This document shows, piece after piece, positions 1-5,631 of a stretch of DNA of 5,799 bases; within the stretch, counting starts at the first letter, position 1, and every line of letters starts with the position of its first letter. The notes beneath the pieces are model-generated. The model was given only the letters and a program-made list of their open reading frames with translations, searched no databases and was not told where the DNA came from. The DNA is taken from contig CAKJYB010000075.1 in the NCBI GenBank assembly GCA_918241715.1, forward strand, positions 1 through 5,799, read 5' to 3'. The stretch is from Clostridiales bacterium. GTDB lineage: Bacteria; Bacillota; Clostridia; Christensenellales; UBA1242. A program made the translations under genes and the position numbers.

Positions 1-507
1 ATTTTGCCTATTGTTGAAGGAAGCACCGTTCCAACAAAATACGGCAATGTAAAAACAGACTTCATTTTGTTTGTTGCAGCAGGGGCATTCCACGTTGCAA
101 ATATGGAAGACATGATCCCAGAACTTCAAGGAAGATTTCCAATCAGAGTTCAGCTTGACAGCTTGACAAAAGAGGACTTCAAAAAGATTTTGACAACGCC
201 TAAAAACGCTGTAACGTTGCAATATTCAAACCTTTTGAGAGTTGACAACATCAATTTGGTGTTTAAAGAAGATGCTCTTGACGAAATTGCAGATATGGCG
301 GAAAGACAAAACAGGGATGACGAAGATCTTGGAGCAAGAAGACTCCATACGATTATGGAAAGCCTTTTGGAAGACGTTTCTTTCAATGCTACGGGAGAAC
401 ACCCACTTCTTGATGTTGTGATTGACAGAAAGTATGTTCAAAATGTGTTTAAAAACAAAGCAACACTTATTGAAAACAAAAAGCCAAAATTCGGCTTTAT
501 GGCATAA
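1..507 (+). CDS. hslU: HslU, ATPase subunit of the HslUV protease (C-terminal part, 5' end outside window)
   Basis: This is the C-terminal 168 residues of the AAA+ unfoldase that feeds substrates to the HslV peptidase in the cytoplasm. The reading frame is open from the first base, so the Walker A/B motifs and the I domain lie upstream of the window. What is visible matches HslU rather than ClpX: a sensor-1 strand region (KTDFILFVAAGAF, residues 18-30), the ELQGRFPIR segment with the presumed arginine finger (41-49), and the sensor-2 motif GARRLHT (111-117) in the small C-terminal domain. The C-terminus is unusual. HslU normally ends in a short hydrophobic tail such as SRFIL or SRYIL that docks into HslV, but this protein ends KPKFGFMA. 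HslV would be expected just upstream but cannot be seen. A 6-bp hairpin near the 3' end (480-485/493-498) has no T-tract, so no terminator is apparent before tcdA. Identification is firm; the effect of the tail is unknown. Confidence 0.93.
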   Translation: MLPIVEGSTVPTKYGNVKTDFILFVAAGAFHVANMEDMIPELQGRFPIRVQLDSLTKEDFKKILTTPKNAVTLQYSNLLRVDNINLVFKEDALDEIADMAERQNRDDEDLGARRLHTIMESLLEDVSFNATGEHPLLDVVIDRKYVQNVFKNKATLIENKKPKFGFMA

Positions 508-512
508 AATGT

Positions 513-559
513 GTGTTATGCAACAATATAATTGAATAACACCACAATATATTGTGTTA
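513..559 (+). promoter_or_regulatory. tcdA leader: possible -10 box and competing small inverted repeats
   Basis: The 62-bp gap between hslU and tcdA contains an exact TATAAT at 527-532, but no good TTGACA-like box 16-18 bp upstream, so the promoter is weakly supported. Around it lie GTGTTAT (513-519), ATAACAC (536-542) and GTGTTA (554-559). The middle copy can pair with either outer copy, but not with both. The 14-bp perfect palindrome CACAATATATTGTG sits at 543-556. The downstream pairing reaches the first base of the tcdA ribosome binding site AAAGGA (559-564). These could be an operator, a leader fold, or chance in AT-rich DNA. Confidence 0.3.
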
Positions 560-569
560 AAGGATTGAT

Positions 570-1268
570 ATGTGGACAGATAGAACAAAGGTTTTGGTTG
601 GAGAAGATGGTTTAAATCGACTTAAAAACAGCTCAGTGTGCGTTGTTGGGCTTGGTGGTGTCGGTGGGTATGTCTGCCATATTCTTGCCAGAGCTGGAGT
701 TGGAAATCTCACACTTATTGACTTTGATGATGTAAACGAAACAAACATAAACAGACAGATTGTTGCAGACACAACAAGCATTGGCAGGCTCAAAACAGAC
801 GTTTTGAAAGAACAGATTGCAAAAATCAATCCAAAATGCAACGTTAAAACGATTTCAGAACGCTTTTCTGAAGAGAATGCGCCGAAACTTCTTGATGGAA
901 AACTTGATTATGTTGTTGACGCAATAGACAGCGTTGCAAACAAGACGGAACTTATTTGCTATTGCAAACGCAACAAAATAAAGATTGTTTCTGCCATGGG
1001 CGCTGGAAACAGAATTGGCATACCTGAATTTGCCGTTATGGACATCTACAAAACCAGCAACGATGGTCTTGCTAAAGTTATGAGAAAAAACCTTAAAGCA
1101 CGTGGAATAAAGGCACTCAGGGTTGTGTGTTGCAAAGAAAATGCAATCAAAACTGCCAGAAATCAGCCACTTGGAAGCATTTCTTATTATCCAGCGATGT
1201 GTGGCTGTGTGCTTGGTGCTTTTGTTGTAAACGAAATTTTGAAAGGGGGAAAAAATGGAAATTCTTAA
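570..1268 (+). CDS. tcdA: TcdA (CsdL), tRNA threonylcarbamoyladenosine dehydratase
   Basis: This 232-residue protein belongs to the E1-like ThiF/MoeB/HesA superfamily. TcdA uses ATP to dehydrate t6A at position 37 of ANN-decoding tRNAs to cyclic t6A in the cytoplasm. Visible motifs are the nucleotide-binding GLGGVGGY (27-34), IDFDDVNETNINRQ (50-63) with the conserved acidic and Arg residues, VVDAIDS (115-121), SAMGAGNR (141-148), and a C-terminal GSISYYPAMCG segment. The paired CxxC zinc motifs of MoeB/ThiF are absent, and the SAMGAGNR motif and short length favour TcdA over those relatives. It is shorter than the E. coli enzyme (about 268 residues), as seen in many Gram-positive versions. 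The ATG at 570 follows AAAGGA at a 5-nt spacing and gives the normal N-terminus (DRTKVLVGEDGL). Its 3' end overlaps the thioredoxin gene by 14 bp, so the two are probably co-transcribed and translationally coupled. In E. coli the homologue sits with the cysteine desulfurase genes csdA-csdE; here nifS follows two genes later, in a separate transcription unit. Confidence 0.87.
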   Translation: MWTDRTKVLVGEDGLNRLKNSSVCVVGLGGVGGYVCHILARAGVGNLTLIDFDDVNETNINRQIVADTTSIGRLKTDVLKEQIAKINPKCNVKTISERFSEENAPKLLDGKLDYVVDAIDSVANKTELICYCKRNKIKIVSAMGAGNRIGIPEFAVMDIYKTSNDGLAKVMRKNLKARGIKALRVVCCKENAIKTARNQPLGSISYYPAMCGCVLGAFVVNEILKGGKNGNS

Positions 1269-1563
1269 TGAAAAAGACTTTGACAAAAAAATTGCAAAAG
1301 GAGTTGTTTTGGTAGACTTTTTTGCAACATGGTGTGGGCCTTGTCGTATGATGGCACCAGTTTTGGAAGATGTGCAAAAAGAGCTTGGAGAAAAGGCACA
1401 TATCTTCAAGGTTGACGTTGACGATAGCGAAAATCTTGCAAGAAAGTTTGGCATCATGAGCATTCCATCATTATTCGTTTTTGTTGATGGAGTTGAAAAG
1501 GAACATCATGTTGGACTTATGAACAAAAACGGCGTGCTTCAGCTCTTAAACAAATATATGTAA
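1255..1563 (+). CDS. trxA: Thioredoxin
   Basis: A 102-residue single-domain thioredoxin, close to the usual length of about 105. It is a cytoplasmic disulfide reductase normally recycled by thioredoxin reductase. The redox motif WCGPC is at residues 26-30, with the buried Asp-21 (VDFFATW) that tunes the reactive cysteine. The cis-proline is Pro-71 in SIPS, where most thioredoxins have IPT. The C-terminal glycine region VDGVEKEHHVG is also present, and there is no signal peptide. The ATG at 1255 follows the strong purine run AAAGGGGGA at a suitable distance. It lies inside the end of tcdA in a different frame, which implies translational coupling. A clear terminator follows 7 bp after the stop. 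The symbol trxA is used for the family; a genome may carry several thioredoxins and this need not be the main one. Its pairing with tcdA suggests shared expression, but nothing in the sequence proves a functional link. Confidence 0.93.
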   Translation: MEILNEKDFDKKIAKGVVLVDFFATWCGPCRMMAPVLEDVQKELGEKAHIFKVDVDDSENLARKFGIMSIPSLFVFVDGVEKEHHVGLMNKNGVLQLLNKYM

Positions 1564-1570
1564 AAACACT

Positions 1571-1595
1571 AAACTCTCAGCCAGAGAGTTTTTTT
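1571..1595 (+). terminator. Intrinsic terminator after the tcdA-trxA unit
   Basis: A perfect 8-bp stem, AAACTCTC (1571-1578) pairing with GAGAGTTT (1584-1591), has a 5-nt loop AGCCA. The 3' arm runs directly into an uninterrupted seven-T tract (1589-1595). It begins 7 bp after the thioredoxin stop codon, which makes it a textbook Rho-independent terminator for the plus strand. It separates tcdA-trxA from the nifS unit. Confidence 0.9.
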
Positions 1596-1614
1596 ATGTA
1601 TAAAAAAATTGATA

Positions 1615-1643
1615 TTGACAATTTGGGGCTTTAATGATAAAAT
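1615..1643 (+). promoter_or_regulatory. Promoter of the nifS-iscU unit
   Basis: An exact TTGACA (1615-1620) is followed after 17 bp by TAAAAT (1638-1643), five of six matches to TATAAT. It carries an extended -10 TG at 1635-1636. This is a strong sigma-A/sigma-70 type promoter placed 20 bp after the preceding terminator. Transcription would start near 1650, downstream of the upstream ATG at 1634, so NifS must start at the ATG at 1661. The resulting leader is only about 11 nt. Confidence 0.75.
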
Positions 1644-1648
1644 TGTCA
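1616..1648. repeat. Perfect 9-bp inverted repeat overlapping the nifS promoter, candidate operator
   Basis: TGACAATTT (1616-1624) and AAATTGTCA (1640-1648) are exact reverse complements separated by 15 bp. The left arm covers most of the -35 box and the right arm covers most of the -10 box, extending to just before the expected start site. A protein bound to both arms would block RNA polymerase, as expected for a repressor operator. No T-tract follows, so it is not a terminator. The regulator is not encoded in the window. An Rrf2/IscR-type factor would be logical for a cysteine desulfurase gene, but I do not recognise the motif as a known site. Confidence 0.55.
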
Positions 1649-1660
1649 TATAGGTTTTGT

Positions 1661-2836
1661 ATGGACAGAAAGATATATCTTGACAATGCTTCAACAACAT
1701 ATGTTTCAAGCGACGTCATCGAAGAGATGACGCCGTGTTTTAATGTTATGTATGGCAATCCGGGCTCTTTGCACGCTTTTGGACGTGAAGCTATGGCGCT
1801 TGTCGATAAGGCCAGAGACAGAGTAAAAGAAGCAATCCATGCAAAAAAAGCAAATGAAATTTACTTTACAAGTGGTGGATCAGAAGCAAACAGCTGGGCA
1901 CTTGTTGGTGTTGCAAAAGCAAATGCAAACAAGGGCAAACACATTATCACAAGCCAAATCGAACATGATTCTGTTTTGAAAACATGTAAATATTTAGAGC
2001 AAGAAGGCTTTGAAATCACTTACTTGCCAGTAAATTCAACGGGACTTGTAAATTTGCCAGAACTTTTACACGCAATAAGAAAAGACACAATTTTGATTTC
2101 TATTATGTCAATCAACAACGAAGTTGGGACCATTCAAAACATAAAAACAATTGCAAAAATTGCCCATGATTACGGCATTTTATTCCACACAGATGCAGTT
2201 CAAGCAATTGGCAATTTAAAGATGGACGTTCAAGACATGGAAATTGATTTGATGTCTATGTCTGCACATAAAATACATGGACCAAAGGGCGTTGGAGCAC
2301 TTTATGTAAAAAGTGGAGTTTCAATTGATCCAATCATTTTTGGTGGCGAAGATCAAGAACGTGGCGTTCGTGGTGGAACAGAAAACGTCCCTGCAATCGT
2401 TGGTTTTGGAAAGGCAATTGAACTTGCAACAAAAAATCAGTTTGTAAACAACAAAATCATAAAAGACATAAGAGACTACTTTGTCTCAAAATTGACAGAA
2501 AGGGTGCAATTTATCAAGATTAACGGGCATCCACATCAAAAGTCGAACGCAATAGTAAACGTGTCATTTTACGGCGTTGAGGGCGAAAGTGTGCTCATGC
2601 TTTTGGATTTGGCAGGAATTTGTGTTTCAACATCTTCGGCTTGCACGTCAAAATCAAGTCTTCCATCACACGTTTTAAAAGCGATGGGAATTGCAGATGA
2701 TGTTGCACAAAGCTCCATAAGATTTTCTTTTGGAACAAACATATCAAAATCTGATGTTGACTATGTTGTTGACGAACTTGATAAAATTGTAACAAAACTT
2801 AGGGCAATTTCTCCAATTCAAGCAGGGAGGATTTAG
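1661..2836 (+). CDS. nifS: Cysteine desulfurase, NifS/IscS type (group I)
   Basis: A 391-residue PLP enzyme of aminotransferase fold that takes sulfur from L-cysteine, giving alanine and an enzyme persulfide used for Fe-S clusters or thiolated tRNA. Visible features are the N-terminal YLDNASTT (6-13), FTSGGSEANSWA (69-80) for PLP phosphate binding, EH (101-102) with the ring-stacking His, HTDAVQ (176-181) with the PLP-binding Asp-178 and Gln-181, the Schiff-base Lys-204 in SAHKIHGPKG, RGGTEN (237-242), and the persulfide Cys-328 in SSACTSKSSLPSHVL. The long active-site loop places it with group I (IscS/NifS), not SufS. The frame is open to an ATG at 1634, but this would add an atypical nine-residue extension and lies upstream of the expected transcription start. 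MDRKIYLDNAS at 1661 is the family's usual start, with only a weak AGG upstream. An IscU-like gene follows after 3 bp, so that protein is the likely partner. In many Firmicutes the neighbour is the thiouridylase gene mnmA, which is not present here. Confidence 0.93.
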   Translation: MDRKIYLDNASTTYVSSDVIEEMTPCFNVMYGNPGSLHAFGREAMALVDKARDRVKEAIHAKKANEIYFTSGGSEANSWALVGVAKANANKGKHIITSQIEHDSVLKTCKYLEQEGFEITYLPVNSTGLVNLPELLHAIRKDTILISIMSINNEVGTIQNIKTIAKIAHDYGILFHTDAVQAIGNLKMDVQDMEIDLMSMSAHKIHGPKGVGALYVKSGVSIDPIIFGGEDQERGVRGGTENVPAIVGFGKAIELATKNQFVNNKIIKDIRDYFVSKLTERVQFIKINGHPHQKSNAIVNVSFYGVEGESVLMLLDLAGICVSTSSACTSKSSLPSHVLKAMGIADDVAQSSIRFSFGTNISKSDVDYVVDELDKIVTKLRAISPIQAGRI

Positions 2837-2839
2837 AAT

Positions 2840-3241
2840 ATGTACACAAAGACAATTATGGACAAATTCCAAAATCCAAAAAATGCCGGAGCACTTCATG
2901 GAGCAAATGCTGTTGGAGAAGTTGGTGGCAACAACGGAAACGATTTAATGAAGTTGTATCTTATCATAAACAATTCCAGAATTGAAAATGCAAAGTTTAA
3001 AACTTTTGGTTGTGCAGTTTCAATTGCAGTTTTGGACGTATTTTGTGATTTGATTAAGGGCAAAAATGTTGAAGATGCAATGAAAGTATCACAAGCTGAT
3101 GTAATCAAAATACTTGGAGAAATCCCAAATCATAAGAGAAATTGCTTGGTTTTGGGTGAAGAATGTGTCAAAGTTGCCATTCAAGATTATTTTATAAGGC
3201 AAGAGAAAGACGCAAAAAGAGCAATGAAAAAAGCAAGATAA
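2840..3241 (+). CDS. IscU/NifU N-domain-like protein with altered cluster-ligand sites
   Basis: A 133-residue protein with the full IscU fold signature: an N-terminal YTKTIMDKFQNPKNAG (2-17), the glycine-rich region VGEVGGNNGNDLMKLYL (25-41), KFKTFGCAV (52-60) and a C-terminal CLVLGEECVKVAIQDY. IscU is normally the scaffold on which Fe-S clusters form from NifS-delivered sulfur. Aligned by eye with IscU (ACGDVM), the first ligand Cys is replaced by Gly-33 and the next Gly by Asn-34, while Asp-35 remains. Cys-58 and Cys-102 are kept, but the His before the latter is Asn-101. The LPPVK segment recognised by HscA-type chaperones reads IPNHK. Extra cysteines are Cys-69 and Cys-109. The tail (QEKDAKRAMKKAR) is very basic. 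The start ATG follows GGGAGG (2825-2830) inside the nifS 3' end, and the stop lies in the terminator loop. Family membership is firm. Whether it holds clusters, or instead relays sulfur like the structurally related SufE, is open. Confidence 0.85.
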   Translation: MYTKTIMDKFQNPKNAGALHGANAVGEVGGNNGNDLMKLYLIINNSRIENAKFKTFGCAVSIAVLDVFCDLIKGKNVEDAMKVSQADVIKILGEIPNHKRNCLVLGEECVKVAIQDYFIRQEKDAKRAMKKAR

Positions 3242-3260
3242 CTTCTTGCTTTTATTTTTT
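3229..3260 (+). terminator. Intrinsic terminator overlapping the end of the IscU-like gene
   Basis: A perfect 10-bp stem, AAAAGCAAGA (3229-3238) pairing with TCTTGCTTTT (3244-3253), has the 5-nt loop TAACT. It is followed by one A and then six T (3255-3260). The TAA stop codon of the IscU-like gene (3239-3241) lies in the loop, so the last codons form the upstream arm of the stem. This ends the nifS-iscU unit on the plus strand. Confidence 0.88.
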
Positions 3261-3465
3261 ATGGTATTATGCAGTAGTATGCATAATGAAATATAACATG
3301 TTTTTTGATAAACTGATATTTATTGCATAATACAACATTTTGTTGCGTAATTTGTTATCAAAATACAAAATATGGTTTATCTATTCGCAAAAGCTGTCTT
3401 TTGCGAATAGATATATCGATCCCATTTTAAAAAAATTTTGTGTTCTCCCAACTAATTTGTGTCGT
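3254..3465. other. AT-rich intergenic stretch between convergent units, no gene seen
   Basis: About 210 bp between the iscU terminator and the tgt stop. I see no credible coding sequence or known RNA gene. It holds an 8-bp inverted repeat ATTATGCA (3266-3273)/TGCATAAT (3280-3287), further TTGCATAA-like octamers at 3323-3330 and 3343-3350, a strong perfect hairpin (3378-3413), and a T4-A7-T4 run (3425-3439). Both flanking operons point into it, so promoters are not expected. Confidence 0.7.
3378..3413. repeat. Perfect 16-bp-stem hairpin with a 4-nt loop downstream of tgt
   Basis: The arms at 3378-3393 and 3398-3413 are exact reverse complements around the loop CTGT. The core of each arm is CTATTCGCAAAAG or its complement. 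No T-tract follows in either direction, so it does not fit a standard intrinsic terminator. It lies about 50 bp beyond the tgt stop on the minus strand, where a 3'-end-stabilising or transcription-blocking hairpin would be useful. It may also be one copy of a dispersed palindromic repeat. The structure is certain from the sequence; its role is not. Confidence 0.6.
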
Positions 3466-4584
3466 CTAGTATTTGAAGTTTGACATAAACTCTTCTTTAA
3501 ACTCTGCAAAATAATCGCCCAATATTGCTTCTCTGGACTTTTCTGCAAGTCTGATAAGAAATCTCAAGTTGTGAATTGACAATAATTCTGCCCCAAGCAT
3601 TTCTCCAGCATTGATGAGATGTCTGATATATGCTCTTGTATAGTGTTTGCATGCGTAGCAGTCGCAATCTTCTTCAATTGGTCTAAAGTCGTCCTTAAAT
3701 GTTGAGTTTTTGATTATGAGTTTCCCTGTTTTTGCAAAAGCCGTTCCGTTTCTTGCAATTCTTGTTGGTAAAACGCAGTCCATCATGTCAACACCACGTG
3801 CGTAGCCTTCTATAAGGCAGTCTGGACTTCCAACGCCCATCAAATATCTTGGCATATCTTGTGGTAAAATTGGATTTAGATATTCAAGCATATCATACAT
3901 GACCGGTTTTGCTTCTCCAACTGAGAGTCCACCGATTGCGATTCCACATCTTGCATAGTCTTTGCAGTAATCAACGCATTTTGCCCTTAAATCCTTATAC
4001 ATATTGCCCTGAACAATTGGGAAGAGTATCTGTTTTCCCCCGGCGTGCTCTTTGGCACATTGTTCCAGCCATATTTTTGTAAGTTTCATGGCGCTTTCTG
4101 ATTCTGCATAGCTTGCGTGCCCTTCTGTGCATTGGTCAAGAGCCATGTTTATATCACTTCCAAGGCTGTGCTGAATGTCCATGCAAAGTTTTGGCGTCAT
4201 CATAAATCTTTCACCGCTTAAGTGAGATTTAAATTCGACGCCCTTTTCTGAAACCTTTCTCAAATCAGAAAGAGAGAAAACTTGAAAGCCACCACTATCC
4301 GTCAAAATTGGTCTGTCCCAGTTCATAAACTTGTGAAGACCACCAGCGTTTTCGATAAGTTTATGCCCCGGACGCAAGAAAAGATGGTAAGTGTTTGAAA
4401 GAATGATTTGTGCGTTCATGTCGTGCAAATCTTCTGGTCTTAGTCCCTTAACCGTTGCTTGTGTTCCAACAGGCATGAAAACGGGTGTTTTTATGTCTCC
4501 GTGTGGCGTATGAAAAACACCGGCTCTGGCGCCAGTTTTTGGGCAAACTTTTTCTAATTCAAATTGAAAGTATTTGTCTTTCAT
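3466..4584 (-). CDS. tgt: Queuine/preQ1 tRNA-ribosyltransferase (tRNA-guanine transglycosylase)
   Basis: A 372-residue TIM-barrel enzyme that swaps guanine-34 in the GUN anticodons of Asp, Asn, His and Tyr tRNAs for preQ1, the committed step of queuosine formation on tRNA. Its length matches bacterial Tgt. Motifs seen are SNTYHLFLRPG (63-73), DSGGFQVFSL (96-105) with the catalytic Asp-96, FPIVQGN (188-194), IGGLSVGE (217-224), YLMGVG (247-252), and GVDMMDCVLPTR with the nucleophile Asp-269. The zinc site is Cys-307, Cys-309, Cys-312 and His-338. The ATG at 4584 is preceded by TAGGAGA, and the queA stop codon (TAG) forms the start of this ribosome binding site. Only 8 bp separate the genes, so tgt is almost certainly translated from the ruvB-queA-tgt message. 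No clean intrinsic terminator follows; a strong hairpin without a T-tract lies about 50 bp downstream. Confidence 0.97.
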   Translation of the reverse strand: MKDKYFQFELEKVCPKTGARAGVFHTPHGDIKTPVFMPVGTQATVKGLRPEDLHDMNAQIILSNTYHLFLRPGHKLIENAGGLHKFMNWDRPILTDSGGFQVFSLSDLRKVSEKGVEFKSHLSGERFMMTPKLCMDIQHSLGSDINMALDQCTEGHASYAESESAMKLTKIWLEQCAKEHAGGKQILFPIVQGNMYKDLRAKCVDYCKDYARCGIAIGGLSVGEAKPVMYDMLEYLNPILPQDMPRYLMGVGSPDCLIEGYARGVDMMDCVLPTRIARNGTAFAKTGKLIIKNSTFKDDFRPIEEDCDCYACKHYTRAYIRHLINAGEMLGAELLSIHNLRFLIRLAEKSREAILGDYFAEFKEEFMSNFKY

Positions 4585-4592
4585 TCTTTCTC

Positions 4593-5630
4593 CTATTCAA
4601 TAAACATTGCGTCGCCAAAACTGAAGAACCTGTATTTTTGTTCGACTGCAATTTTGTAAAGATCAAGCGTTTTGTCAATATCTCCCACAAATGCAGAAAC
4701 AAGCATGATAAGCGTGCTTTCTGGCAAGTGGAAGTTTGTGATAAGTGCGTCAACAAACTTAAACTTATAAGGTGGGTAGATGAAGATGCTTGTCTCCTTT
4801 TTCTGTGGAACAATTTTGCCGTTTTCCACAACACTTTCAAGCGTTCTGACACTTGTCGTTCCGACAGCAACAATTCTTCTTCCTTCAGCCTTTGCTTTGT
4901 TAAGTCTGTCTGCAACTTCTTTTGAAACTTCGATATATTCGCTGTGCATCTTGTGGTTTAAGATGTTGTCTTCGGAAACAGGTCTAAAAGTCCCAAGCCC
5001 AACATGAAGCAAAACTTCTTCAATTTCAACCCCCTTTGCCTTGAGGTTTTTAAGCAAATCTTCCGTAAAATGAAGCCCAGCCGTTGGAGCAGCACTTGAA
5101 CCATCAACTTTTGCATAAATAGTTTGATATCTGTTTTGGTCCTTGAGTTTTTCTTTGATATATGGTGGAAGTGGCATTGTGCCGATTTCCATAAGGTGCT
5201 CTTCAAACGTCTTTGTGTCAGCATAGTCAAATTTGACCTTACATGCCCCAAATTCGCCCTTTTCTGTTACAACACACTTGATGTTTTGGTTAAAGATGAT
5301 TTCCGTCCCAACAGCCAATCTTTTTGCTGGCTTTGTGATAACTTCCCAGTTTTTTAAATCAATTCGTTTGTGAAGCAAAACTTCAATCTTTGCCCCAGTG
5401 ATTTTGTATCCAAAAAGTCTTGCAGGCAAAACTTTTGTGTTGTTTAAAACAAGGACATCTCCCTTTTGTAAGAGATTTAAAATGTCGTAAAAATGTAAAT
5501 GATTTACCACGTCAGTTTTTCTGTTGTAACAAAGAAGTCTGGAATGATCTCTTGGCTCAATAGGTGTTTGAGCAATCAGTTCTTGTGGCAAATCATAAAA
5601 ATATGTTTTTCTAAGTAATTCTCTTTGCAT
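4593..5630 (-). CDS. queA: S-adenosylmethionine:tRNA ribosyltransferase-isomerase
   Basis: A 345-residue enzyme that transfers and isomerises the ribosyl group of S-adenosylmethionine onto preQ1-34 in tRNA, giving epoxyqueuosine. It acts directly after Tgt. Conserved segments run in the expected order: YDLPQELIAQTPIEPRDHSRLL at the N-terminus (about 12-33), LVLNNTKVLPARLFG (60-74), YAKVDGSSAAPTAGLHFT (172-189), HVGLGTFRPV (209-218), TTSVRTLES (258-266), NFHLPESTLIMLVSAF (299-314) and RFFSFGDAM (334-342). The frame can be extended to a TTG at 5663, which would overlap ruvB by 32 bp. The ATG at 5630 is preferred because it lies one base after the ruvB stop (TGATATG) and gives a family-like N-terminus. 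GGAG at 5644-5647 is its only visible ribosome binding site and sits rather far away (13 nt), so reinitiation after ruvB translation may help. Confidence 0.96.
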   Translation of the reverse strand: MQRELLRKTYFYDLPQELIAQTPIEPRDHSRLLCYNRKTDVVNHLHFYDILNLLQKGDVLVLNNTKVLPARLFGYKITGAKIEVLLHKRIDLKNWEVITKPAKRLAVGTEIIFNQNIKCVVTEKGEFGACKVKFDYADTKTFEEHLMEIGTMPLPPYIKEKLKDQNRYQTIYAKVDGSSAAPTAGLHFTEDLLKNLKAKGVEIEEVLLHVGLGTFRPVSEDNILNHKMHSEYIEVSKEVADRLNKAKAEGRRIVAVGTTSVRTLESVVENGKIVPQKKETSIFIYPPYKFKFVDALITNFHLPESTLIMLVSAFVGDIDKTLDLYKIAVEQKYRFFSFGDAMFIE

Positions 5631-5631
5631 A

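Noticed and set aside
480..498. Terminator at the end of hslU (AAAGCC/GGCTTT stem)
   Set aside because: It has only six pairs, lies within the coding region, and has no T-tract after it.
855..1463. Minus-strand open frame of 202 codons opposite tcdA and trxA
   Set aside because: It is a complement of two recognised genes, with a low-complexity Phe/Ser/Lys-rich translation and no supporting signals.
1634..1660. Longer NifS starting at the upstream ATG, adding nine residues
   Set aside because: This ATG lies inside the promoter spacer, before the expected transcription start, and the added residues are foreign to the family. The ATG at 1661 gives the standard N-terminus.
3305..3331. Promoter in the convergent intergenic region (TTGATA ... 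CATAAT)
   Set aside because: The spacer is only 15 bp, there is no downstream plus-strand gene, and AT-rich DNA gives such matches easily.
3266..3350. A dif-like XerC/XerD recombination site
   Set aside because: One half resembles a XerC arm (GCATAA) around 3276-3286, but the expected XerD arm does not match. The resemblance is too weak to report as a feature.
3372..3410. Twelve-codon ORF across the hairpin
   Set aside because: It is very short, has no ribosome binding site, and is explained by the hairpin sequence itself.
4485..4925. Plus-strand open frame of 146 codons opposite tgt and queA
   Set aside because: It spans the junction of two well-identified genes on the other strand and its translation resembles no protein family, so it is an antisense shadow.
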